Assembly (NCBI RefSeq): GCF_029227915.1
Contig: NC_079889.1
Location: 4,714,001-4,774,000 of the forward strand
Direction of reading: 5' to 3'
Length of the DNA stretch: 60,000 bases
From: Hydractinia symbiolongicarpus
Lineage: Eukaryota > Cnidaria > Hydrozoa > Anthoathecata > Hydractiniidae
The notes under the pieces were generated by a model, which had not been told where the DNA came from, made no database searches, and saw only the letters and a program-made list of their open reading frames with translations. Below, piece after piece: positions 1 through 11,800 of this stretch (its first letter is position 1; each line of letters starts with the position of its first letter). Made by a program: the position numbers and the translations under genes.

Positions 1-1727
1 TGGTTGATGGTCTGTAGTGACCGTTAAGTTAGTGCATCCCAATAAAACATCTGTGCATGCTCCAGACTTCATGCTACTGCAAGGGCTTCCCTTCTGCAGG
101 TGAGTAGCGACTTTAAGTGCCATCCATCTAGGTAGCAGATAAGGGCTCTAATGGTGTCACAATTGCAGTGCTTCTGTAGTAGAAGGTATCCGATGGCATC
201 TTTACTCCAATCACTCTATAGACAGGTAGGCCTGTCAGGATCAAATGATTTTATTCCATCTTCAACGAGGGATATCAACTGTATTTTGGACAGACGAAAC
301 AGTTCTTCCAGGGTATCATCCCAGTAAAATTTTGAATGTTTCCTAACTAATTCTCTAAACGGTAGCATAATTTTAATCGTTGCATAAGCCCAAGATGTTT
401 GGTTAACTAGTCCAAACCAAGAGCGAGCCCCACTGATGTTTGTTGGGGTTGGAAAGTCTCTGATGGCAGATAGAATATGCGAGGATGGTGCAATTCCTGT
501 AGGAGTTATCGTTAAGTTGGCAAAGTTGACTGTATCTCGACAGAATTGGAATTTATCAGCGTTAATTACTGTCCCCTTTTCAGCACAGAGGGTGAGATAG
601 TCCAATGTGTGATAGAAAGATTCTTTAATGTTGTTGTCATATAAAAAGGTCTTGTCAACGCATTTCACCTTTCCTTTATGACTTTGTCGTACCGTCTGGT
701 ATAAGCATCCCCAGATGCAACAAAGCCTTGTGGCATGCGGAGGTACATATACCGACCCCATTCGTGATGAATGCGGTTAAGGGTTGACTTTGTGCATCAA
801 GGGAAATGGCATGGTAGCCGTCAACTGCATCAAGGATAGTCTTCTTTGGGTGGCACCTGGCACGCTAGCTGGAAGGGGGAAAGGCAGTGGTGAGTTTCAC
901 GAAGGCAGTGGTTGTTCAACTGTTGAAGATCAATAGTTCTGCGAAGTTTTCCGTTTTTCTTTTCGGTAATAACCATTGTGGTGCACCATTCCACAGGAGT
1001 CCTGATAGGGAGGGGTGCTATTATCCCACGACAGATGTCCTCGTCAAGAATAGCCTTTACCTCTTTTTTCCAGTGGTAGGGTATACCTGTGTGTGTGTCT
1101 GACATAGGGTTTGGCATCTGGCTGTAAGTGAATGTGTGCAGGTGGTGTTTTCATTGTTGAAAACGGATGTATTTTACTGAATGCTGTTGTAGAAAATTGA
1201 TCTAGTAGGTATTTTTCTAGTTTTGTAACATTCTCTTCGGTAGCTGGATAAGGCAGATTACCTGGTCGTGGAGGCAGAGATGCACGATGATGATAATTAT
1301 TTTCTTGTTCGATGTTTGCAACATGAGAGAAAGTATTATCCATTGGATAGGGAATGAAGATGGTAAGATGTTTACGTATAGTGGCTGTTTGGTTGAATGG
1401 TTACCAACGGTAAAGCGAACAGGAACCCATCCTATGCATGTGAGTGTTGTTCCACCCACTGCACGAACTCGTTTGTGACAGTGTATTAAAGCATTTGCCG
1501 TTATTCCAAGTTGTTGTAGATGTTGTGGGCCAGCTAGGAGTATACTGGCACCACTGGTCTGCAAAGATTTTCAGTCCGCTGGGGTGGCCAGTATAGGCTT
1601 CACCTGGTAGCAAAGGTGTTAATGATGTGAGAATGTCAGTAGTTGTGCTGCTTTGGGTGTACAATTCGCTATTAGTGTCGTAGGTTACGTGAGCAATCAA
1701 GGCTCCAGCAGTATCAGGCATTTCCAA
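1..1727 (-). pseudogene. pol remnant (protease, reverse transcriptase, start of RNase H) of the gypsy element
   Basis: Several overlapping minus-strand frames together resemble a Ty3/gypsy Pol. At 1401-1727 lies a region in protease position. At 830-1117 is the start of the reverse transcriptase palm (PVEWCTTMVI followed by LRRTIDLQQLN). At 216-761 are the palm catalytic box and connection segment (DKFQFCRDTV, then SGARSWFGLVNQTSW). At 1-200 an RNase H-like start (DWSKDAIGYLLLQKH) is cut by the window. The catalytic box reads LYDNN, where most families have xxDD. Frameshifts and stops separate the pieces, so no functional polyprotein is encoded. Confidence 0.75.
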
Positions 1728-1743
1728 CTTTTCTGAAGTTCTG

Positions 1744-2325
1744 TCAGCTTTGACAGATTTTCCGCCATGCTGGGCATTTTGCAGCCCTCTCTCTGCCGGT
1801 ATGGTTGTTACTCCTGCATCCTGTACATACAGGTGTGTGTTTGGTGATGGGAGTTCTCTTTTGTTTCTGGCAATCGGTCCAACGTGCGGCCTTTACATCA
1901 GATGTGTTTTGGAGTTGGGTGTGGTCTCGTAGAGCAGTCTCGAAGGCTTCAGCATGTTTCAGGATGTCCTCTAGTGTTGTTAGTTGGCAGGCCTTAGCAA
2001 GAACATCTACTTGTAGTGTTTCATTTTTCAAGCCTCTGATAAATTGGTCTCGGATATGTATAGGAGATAGATCGAAGTTGCAATGGGGACATGCAAACTC
2101 ACAGTTTTGCGCAGTAGATTTGAGACAAACTAAATAATCTTTCAATGACTCATTTTCATGTTGTGAAATAGCGGTAAAATGCATACGATGGACAGTTGGG
2201 TTGGATCGTGTAGTCACGATTTGCTCAATGGCATCTAACAGTTGTAGTTCAGGCAATGTCAGGAAATCTGGCACGGTATTGATGATGCTATGTTGTGTGG
2301 TGTCATCACAGGTGTTGTACAACAT
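1744..2325 (-). pseudogene. gag-like ORF of the gypsy element
   Basis: A 193-codon frame of retrotransposon Gag type. The C-terminal end carries a zinc-knuckle-like cluster (CTGC, then H, then KCPAWRKIC) that normally binds RNA in the nucleocapsid region. The frame stops directly after the first cluster, where related elements usually have a second one, and the homologous frame appears to continue upstream across an in-frame stop near 2328-2330. The ORF is therefore truncated at both ends. It follows the usual gag-then-pol order with the frames downstream of it on the minus strand. Confidence 0.7.
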
Positions 2326-2890
2326 TTATGTTAGATTGGTAGGTGCCATGGGTGAAATGTTTTTGTAGACTTCCCAGTCAATCTTAAACTTTCAGAACTG
2401 GGGACATGTCATCTCAAAGTTTATTTCTGGTAGCTAACAAGTTTAGCCTGAATGTTTCTTAACTTTAAAGGATTAATAAAAGATCGAGAAATGTCTAAAG
2501 CCTGACCCCTGTTTTATATGCATAAAATGCTTTTTAGCAAGGGATTTGTCAGTTTTTCAATTTACTTCTTCAGTTTATACAATACTTCTCAAATTAGCAG
2601 TTAGTACATAATAATTTCAACCTTTGTCTTTTATAAGTAAAAGTATGCATTATTGTGTCTGGCAATTCAGTTGTGGCCAGCAGTGCACGTGATGACACAT
2701 AAATCTTTTGTACTAAAACTGAATATGCAGAATAGAATAAAAAGAACCTCACATGTGGTTTCTTATGATGTAAAAACTAATTTAAAACTGAACCACTAAC
2801 TTTCGTTACCACATGTTCTGTCTATTGTTGGTTTAATGCTATATTAAATCATACTATATCACTGGAATTGTCAAAATTTCTCCTATATAG

Positions 2891-5800
2891 TCCATCAAAG
2901 AAAGAACCAACACGTAGTACTTCACCAGTGCACATGCCACCGTCACCAATGAGTAAACAGTGAGTAACTTTATTTTTTAATACCTTCTTTTTACCCAATA
3001 TTAGGAAGTATAGGAAGCGCTTATGAATTTGATAAATATATATCCTTAAAGAATTTGGAAAACTGATTGCGATTGTTTTATTTATATACTTTTACAGGTA
3101 ATGTGTTATAGTATATGATACCACCGTAGGGTTTAGGATTGCTTATTGTTCATAGTAATGTCCTCCATACTCACAATTAATTTAATATTTAGATTTGTAG
3201 ACAACACAATCAACACAACAGTTCAAGAACATTTATTTGGTCCCGGACTAGTAACTTCTTCCATTGAATCCGACTGCCAAGATGAGATGGTATAATTTTA
3301 TTTATACAATTTATTTTATACTTTGTTACGTACAGTTCCTGATCTTACATTTGGGTAGGTAGCTGTTGTGGGTTGCACCACAGAAAACTTATTTTTTTAT
3401 GTAACAACTTATATTTTTGTCATTTAGGTTGCAGCTAAAGCCGATGTGTGTAAGTACAAATTTTTTTAACGCATGAAGTTAGTGATTTGTGAACAAAAAT
3501 AACTCTTAAACCGTAAAATAACACTCATTCTTTAACTAAAGATAGATTTCCTGTTAAAGAGTTGCTTAATTGTTGATAATAGAAATAATAATTTATTTAA
3601 TCCTTTGAGTCAGTTCTTTTGGTGCTTGTTAAAATTTAATAAAAAAGGTTAGACATTATGTGATGGAATCACACATACATGGATGTATTTTATGATAGAA
3701 GACATAGTATGTGCAACAACATAATAAGTCATATTTGACCTAAAATTAACCCAAAATGACAAGTTTTTTGGCATCTCCAATTTTGTAGAGAATTATCCTT
3801 GTCATTTATACATTTTAAGGTAGCCAGTAGTTACCAGATTTTATTGACCACGAGTTAAGTTGATAGTGTGTGTTTTTATCTGATTCCAAGCTTCTTTTAT
3901 TGTTATTACTTTTTTCATTTACTTGACAAACACACATTCTTTCATAGCACATGTATATCCATCAGTGAAAGACAGGGTAAAGAAATACAATGTAAATGAA
4001 AATGAACATGATTCGCCATCCAAAAGAATGAAACCATTTGATTCTGTCAAGGACAAGGTAATATATGATGTATCAAAATTATTTAACTCTTGAACTTAAA
4101 ACTTGATAAATTAAAATCTTATTATTTTAAGTTCTATTATGGAAAATAGTTTTTTCTTTTATACTAATGTTTATAAACATTGATTTATTTGTAGGCTAAG
4201 CCATACAGTCGCAGTCTCTCCTCTCCTGTTGAAACTAAGGTATGTGTTCATCTGAGTAAATATTTGCAAACTTAGTTTTGTGTGTTCGGTAAACTTTTAA
4301 CACTAGTTTATTTGTTTTCTGTTTTAGGAAAATATTACTGATGAAGATTTGGATTTTATAGAAGAATCATCCTCCCGTACACTAGATGGGGTATGTATTT
4401 TTCAGGATAACATGGAAATCCGTGTTTTTGCTTTTCTTGTAATTTGGAATTAATATTTTAGTTAACTTCTTCACGAATTCGACCAAACAATCGTCGTAAG
4501 CCATCTCCTAGAAATTACTCTTTTACATCTGCTGTTGGAACTTTTATGGACAAGGATGAAAACATTCTTACATCAGACCAAACAAGTGGTTATAAAGACA
4601 GTACGTTTAACGAACAAGAAAAAACAAAACATCATAGTGAATGGTCAGGTGGTCAAAAACAATTAAAATCACACCGTTCATTAATATCACCATTAATGAA
4701 ATCAAATTCTGTTCCAGCGCCTGTTTCTTTTGATGAATATCGCCAGGTATAGAATGATTTTTTATTTAACTTGACTATAATTATATTTTGTACACAAAAA
4801 AAGAGACTTTAAGTTTTCACTTCAATGAAACTCCATAGCACAGGTTTAATGGCAATCAAAATTTAATTAACATTCATCAAGTGAGAAATCGTGTTGTACA
4901 AATAACCTCAATAGTCTCATATTGTTGTTACATGGCAATTTTTTATGCTAATTTTCTACACATTTTGATTGTTGTGTTTGTGGGTACTTGTGGATGCTTG
5001 TTTTAATTGTCATATTGGACTATTTTCTGAAACTAAAACCAGTTTTGCACATATAAATGTTTATGAATTTTGCAAAATGTAAAACATGCTAAAACTTGTA
5101 AACTTGTGCATAGGTGATTCTTAATTGTGAATTTATTTTTTTATTTGTGCTTAGGAAACTTTGAAGAAATCAAATTCCGCTGAACAGATTGATGTAATTA
5201 ATTATTTTTTATTCTATTAACACTGCTAGTCAATTGTTTTGATGAATAGAGAATCAAATATTACATTTTGTCCATAAATTTCATGTGAAATAACTTATGC
5301 ATACAAATTTTGATGGAGATAAATTTGTCGAAATTGAGGATTGAATTGAGAAATTTTTTGTCTAAAATAACCTAATAAGTTCACGCTAATATTTTTTTAC
5401 TTTTTTACCAACGCCAACGTGAAGGATATTAAATATTTTGTCTTAAAAATTTAATACATTTTTATTTTTATTTTAAATGTTTTGTTCTGTCAAACTGCTA
5501 ACATTGAATACAAAGTCACTACACAAAATAATTTATTTTTTTCCCTGCAGGTTATGAGTTCTATCCCTCCATTGGACTTCAGTCGTATAAATGATGAAGG
5601 TATGGAATCTGAAATTTTTTATACTTTTGAGATGTGTTTATGTAATAGGAAGAACACTAGAATCATGGATTGGAAAGTAATAAAAAATTATCTATTATAA
5701 GACTACGAAGATTGTGTCCGTCTATCTGTAACAGGCAAATAGATGTGCTCATTTTCCTATGAAGTTTCCAAACCATGCATGTCTCAAAATGTTGATTGAC

Positions 5801-8800
5801 AATTCATACATCTCGATGTCAATAACATTAATTTCACTTGAACTAATGAAGCCATTACAATGCACATTTGAACCTTAATAGCTTGAAAATGGGGTGGTAA
5901 AAACTTGATCAGTGTTTCAAGCTCTGCATAACAGAGGCAATGGGTATAAAAAGCTTGCTAAAAACGTTGTTGTAGATTCACTTCTGACGTCAGTAAAAAT
6001 TTTCGTGGGATTATCAACTAGTTAGTAGTTGAAATGTATTAGGACATTCTGATGCTATTACTGGCCTTGAATGTCATCCTTTTAATGGCCTTTTATGTCT
6101 AAAAATTGTTTCAGAGATATTTATTTATGAAGTTTTAAACCTTCTTTGTACTGGCTTTGCAAAAATACTGGCAGGAAGGTAATTTAAAGAAGCAGAATAA
6201 TGGCAAAGACATTACATAAATGAATGTTTATAAATTGCTTACACTTATTTCATTTTAGAAGCACATGTTTCTCCAAGAGAGAGATATGACATGGCTTTCA
6301 GTGAATATCCAATGAGATCACCACAAAATTCAGCACCGTCTTCTCCAAGACCAATGGAAAAGAGGCACGAGATGTGGATGGAAAAAAGGTACTACACCGC
6401 TCAATCCTTTAAAAAAAAAACACATGGCTGGTTGTTTTGATTTTCGCCTGTTAGTAATTTTTGCGTGAAGAATATTTTGCAAATTTGGCTAAAGCTGGAA
6501 AATTGACACCCGCTAAAAATTAAAGTAATAATTTTCATTACAGACAACCAACATTTTTTTAACATTTTAAAGGATTTAAATAACTACTCTATCCTCTCTA
6601 CAGAGCTATCTTGATTACTCTAAAACTAAGAACTTTCACAAGAGCGAAAATTACAAAATTTGAGTTGTAAACTTTTACGAATTGACTAAAATGACATTTT
6701 TCGTTATATTTGAGTATGGATGGATGAGATAAATGGATTATTGTTTTTATTTTCAAGAAAATCTAAATTTAATATAAAATGGAGAATGGCAACAATCCTC
6801 AACTTATATTATTTTGACTCTTATTAGAAAACTTGAACTATAAGTCAAATGTTTATAAACCTACTCTTACCAGTAGGAACACTCAGAACAAGAAAGGGTA
6901 GAATTTTTTACCAGAAGAAATTCCCGAAAATTTTGCCCTAATTCACCAAAATAAATTCCGCGAAATATACCAATAGTCTCGAAATCGCGAAAATAAATTC
7001 TCTGAATTAAACTAAAAATTTGAAAACAAAAAGGCTTAAATATATATATAAAAATGCTTAGAAGATTTTCTTATAGCTTTAATTTTCGATAAGTTTTCTG
7101 TAAAATATGCCTTTTGGTTTCAATTCGCGAAAATTTCTTCCTCTAAAATCTCTTATCGGAAAATTCTTTTCTTCTTACGGTGATAAAATTAAATTATTTG
7201 GAGGTTTGTAAACACAGAAATTTGATATGATGATAAAGCATATACATTGCAAGACGTGTAAAATTTTCCAAGTAATTAATATAATATCTAAACTTGAAAT
7301 ATCAGTTGAACTCCGTTTCTCTTTCTAGACAAGATACAGTACCTATTGTCGAAATGTCCCCTCAAGACCTTCGAAAGCGCATCAGCTGTAAGTGATAAAA
7401 TTTATTCTTGTAGCGTAAACTAAAAATGCTTTTTCTTAAATGTTTTTTTGCAAAAATTTAAAGTTTCATTTTGTCGAAACAACGTAAAATGTTATATTTT
7501 TTTTTCTTTGTTTTGTAGCATTAAAGAAAATTATCTCAAATTTTGAAAGCGATTTTGAAAAGACCAATGGACGTAAAGTAAGTGCGTTTTCTAGGATATC
7601 AAATTTAAAAATTAGTACACGAGTAACTTAAAACATTTTGAATTATCTCTATCCTAAATAGCAACCATTAATGATATTGGGATGGCTCTCTTTTTCATAA
7701 CTGTGAATTTCGACTAATGACAATGACACATTGAAGGCTGGAATGAATGCAAAGATAAAATGAAATAATATTTGAGTACGTGCCTCGTATTCGGAAACTT
7801 AAATTCCAAGTTTTTAAAAAAGGCTGACATTTAAAGATTTTTATTTCATATATTACCTTCTTAATAATCCTCCAAATTCAGTAAAAATTCGTTGTAGACA
7901 TAAGGTTTATAATCAACTCTCGGGTGCTATTGTTTACAACTTCTTCTAAAAATGTGCACATATCCAATTTTTTTCTGCACATAATTTTCATTTCGCCAAT
8001 AGTAGTATTGGCGAGCTAACACTATGCAAACTTTTTTTCCATTAAGGTATTTCATTGCATCTTCTTTTATTAGCACTGTAACTGAACATTACATTATTCA
8101 TGCATTGCATTGTCAATCTGTCATTTAATATAGCGCATAAAATATTAAAAATGGTTGTAAATCAAGTGGAATTTTAAGGCTGAGGGTTCTAATTTACTTG
8201 CGAATAATTCGAAAGTCTATGCACAAATTATATCTAAAAGCTGATTATCTAAAATTAATATAGTCAAGTGTCTTCTTGTTGTTTTTTAGCCCAAACCATC
8301 AGAAAAAAATCATATTCAAAAATATATTGCAGAACTTGGGCGAGCGAAGAAACAACTTAAAGGTTTGTAACATTCTATTTTTGCAGTATTTCTAATTATG
8401 ATGAAACTTGCGTCTTGTGCTACAATTCATATTATCTTGAAATTCATTGTGAATAATCTAAGTTACCATTTTAGTAATGTAATATTGAAATATTAAACAT
8501 CTTAATCGTATTGACGAAGGTATAGAGAAAGAATCTTAGTGGAAATCCGACGTTGAAAAACTTGAGATTAAATGTTTTCTGAGTATACACTGATGTGTAA
8601 TATTTTTTTATTACGTTCTAGAATTGATATCAGATTACAAAGAAAAGCCTGAACTTTTATCAGAAACTGCTCCAATTGGGCCAGACTTAGGCACTGCTCC
8701 AAATTTACGAGGTAAACGTTTTTTATTAAACTGACGTGTGAAAAAATATTTTTAGGGAACTCTGAATTTAGTAAAAGAAGGATAAAATAATAGCTATTTT

Positions 8801-11800
8801 TTTGCTTGTAACATATGTCTAAAGTGAATTCTGAATTTAAGAGAAATTACGAACGAGTCGCATGTGAAATAAAAGATTGATAACGTCTATCATCGTTTAA
8901 AATGCGTATTTTAAGTTTATGGATACAACGCCAGTTTGGAAACATTAATTTCGCAGACTTTTTGTCGGTGCCTTAATGAATATTTAAGATGTAAAGATTC
9001 TATTAAAATTAACTCATGAATCGTCTTAATATGACATTATGTACGCAACCTGTCCTGTTCTTCATGATGTATCACCGCCACTGTTCCTCCTATCTTGCCT
9101 CCGATTTTTGTCTTGCTTAAATAACTTTAATTTGGTTTAGAATGTCTAAGTCAAGACGAACCGAGTAAAGAACAAACGTTGGAAAGTTTGTTGAAGAAGC
9201 TTGAAGATAAAAGACATTCATCTGGACGACCACATGAAATGCAGGTACCATTTACATACTATGTGATAAGTAAGATTTAAGCTATAGTCTGTTTGCACTA
9301 ACGAGACAAAAAATATTATACACTACCCAGCTACGGCTCGGCAGGGTGGCATTGAGTAGGGTTTACACACTTGAGAATGTGAAATTGCTTCTATTGTATT
9401 TGGTGGTGCAAGATGTTTTTGTCCAGACAATCACGAATTATACATTTACTTTAAGACAAATTTTCATTTATTGTTAGGCTATGACGTTAGAACAACTGAA
9501 GGACGAAAAACTTTCTGTACAGAAAGCTTTGCTACAGTACGAAAATTCGCATGGAAGACCGGTACGTAGTAGACACATTATTTCTCTTTTCACCGCACGT
9601 GTTTGAGCATACTAAACCCGTTTGCAATTAATAGCCTTTTAAAATCGTGGTATTACATTTAGCATGACGAGTTGTGGTACGTAATGCGGCCGAAATTTTT
9701 CGCTATTTTGATCAGATCGTACATGCTCTTCTAGAGTACGGTGGATAATGAAGCTCGCTATTCACCTATAAAATAAACGAACTAAAGATAAACAACTTTA
9801 CTGTCAGAAATTTTGCGAATTTGTCGAATTGACATCTCATTCGCAGAATGGGTGTTTTGTGAAGTTAATTTCTTCCCAGTTACAAATGATCATATAAATT
9901 TATATGCCTTCATTTATTTAAATTTTTTAACCTTTCCTGTCGGAAAAAGTGTGTGGATAAAAGTAAATTTTTGCGAAATATCTGGATGTGATCGCTTCGC
10001 GAAAATAAATGTGAGAAATGACGTGATTTGCGAAAATTTCTGACATAAATTACTCTATTCTCTAAATCAACGTAATATAATGAATTCAATACAGCAGTTT
10101 AATTTTGTGGAAGGTTTAGTATGTACTTAAGAATAGAATAGTAAAAGCTTTTATTTTTAGAATTCCAAGGAAGATAAAACGTTAATGCGACCTTTATATG
10201 ATCGATACCGTAAGATTAAACGTCGAATTGCTACAGGAAAGGTATGCACGCTAGTAGTCACTTCAGTTATAAAATAAAGGAAAAAACAATTTAGATTAAA
10301 AAGCATGTTTTCAAATTGATGCTGATACGTCAAACAGTCAATAGTAAAGATCATACAAAGGAATTAGTAAATCTGGTCAAGACAACTTAATTGTACATTA
10401 TTCAGGGTAGTGCAGTTCGTTGTGTTTAAAACATTATCTACTTCCAATTCTAGATAGAATCTCCATCGAAGCAAAGCGATACAGGAACTATGTGAGTTTA
10501 TTTGTTAGCATCTGAAATAGTAAGATTTCTACAATTAAGCTACAGCACACATCTGCTAATTTGAATGCTGTTAATTCGAACATCTACTATTTCAAACAAA
10601 TTTCTTAGTCCATTGCTTTGTGAAACTCTTTTGCTAACCCCAGCTTAATTCAAATTTTTGTTTTTTTAAAGATATTTTTCGATTACCGGATGTACCTTTA
10701 TATTTTCGCGAGAATTAAATTTTGCGATTTCGCGAGTTTTTGGACGATTTTTTTCACGAAATGCTTTAATGCCACTGTCGTCATTCGCAAAACCATGTTA
10801 TCATGAATTTTTTTCAACTCTGTCATTCGCTAAATTACTCTTCGCAAAATATAATTTTTCAAAACCTTTTTTTTAGTAAATTTGGGTATGCACCAGGTGT
10901 TGACGAAACGCTTTCCAACAATTTGGTGAATAGTCAGTCGTAAACTAATGCTAGAATAAAAACATTAATCATGATAATTTTGTAGCTAATAGTATTTTGC
11001 CATTTGAAAAAATAAATTCTCGCGAAATTTATTTAAACTGTTCATTCGCGCGAAATTCTGAAAAATTTAATTTCGATCACTAAATTTAATTTTGCTTGCA
11101 TGTTGGTTATTTTGTATTTTTAGTGTATTTTAATGCGTTTCAATATTTCTTTTAGATTTCCAGAAGTATCAAGCACACCAAAAAGAATACTTGATACATT
11201 TGAAAACAACGATGAAGGTACAGTAGACTCCCGGTTATTCGAACCTGCACTTATTCGAATAATTCGGTTATTCGAAGTGAGATGGCGTTCCCCTTGGATC
11301 TGCTTACCCAACTCAGGCAAAAACACTCTCGGTTATTCGAACTTCAGTTATTCGAATAATTCGGTTATTCGAAGTGATTTTTATTCCCCTTGGGGCCAAT
11401 TATAGGCTAAGTCACCCTCAGTTATTCGAATTTTTCTTATTGAGAGATAGAATTGTTGGAAAGATGGTCTTTGTTTGACGAGAATGGTCTTGAAATCAGA
11501 AAGCAGTTAAACATGATAACACGTACATGTCAAAAACACTACATCGATAGTAAAAAACAATGTAGCATTAAAGATTTTTTTAAGAGTTGAACTCCTTGTA
11601 TTTACTAGATACATTTTCTTTATAACTTTCATATTTTAAAACCTGTTAACAATTTGTTCAAATTTATTCTTTCTTCAAAAAGTAAAAATTCTTTGTGTTT
11701 ACACGCTCAACTGAACCACAATGCCTCAATTACTTAAGAAAAGTCCATCCCATTAAGGTTAAGTTGAAAATCTGGCGGGAAAACGAATTTTTCAGTTATT

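Larger units (their letters stand above)
1..2420 (-). mobile_element. Decayed Ty3/gypsy-type LTR retrotransposon, internal region, cut by the window edge
   Basis: The minus strand reads, from right to left, a gag-like frame, a protease-like stretch, reverse transcriptase and the start of RNase H, which is the domain order of Ty3/gypsy elements. Frames change several times and stops interrupt them, so the copy is dead. The integrase and one LTR should lie left of position 1. I could not define an LTR or primer-binding site to the right of about 2420. The first exon of the neighbouring FAM13 gene (2891) starts inside a codon, so the gene continues leftwards and this element probably lies in one of its introns, antisense to it. 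Confidence 0.85.

Noticed and set aside
11120-11405. Two overlapping frames of 68 and 90 codons
   Set aside because: They cross exon 11156-11217 into the MITE; the reading through the element is an artefact.
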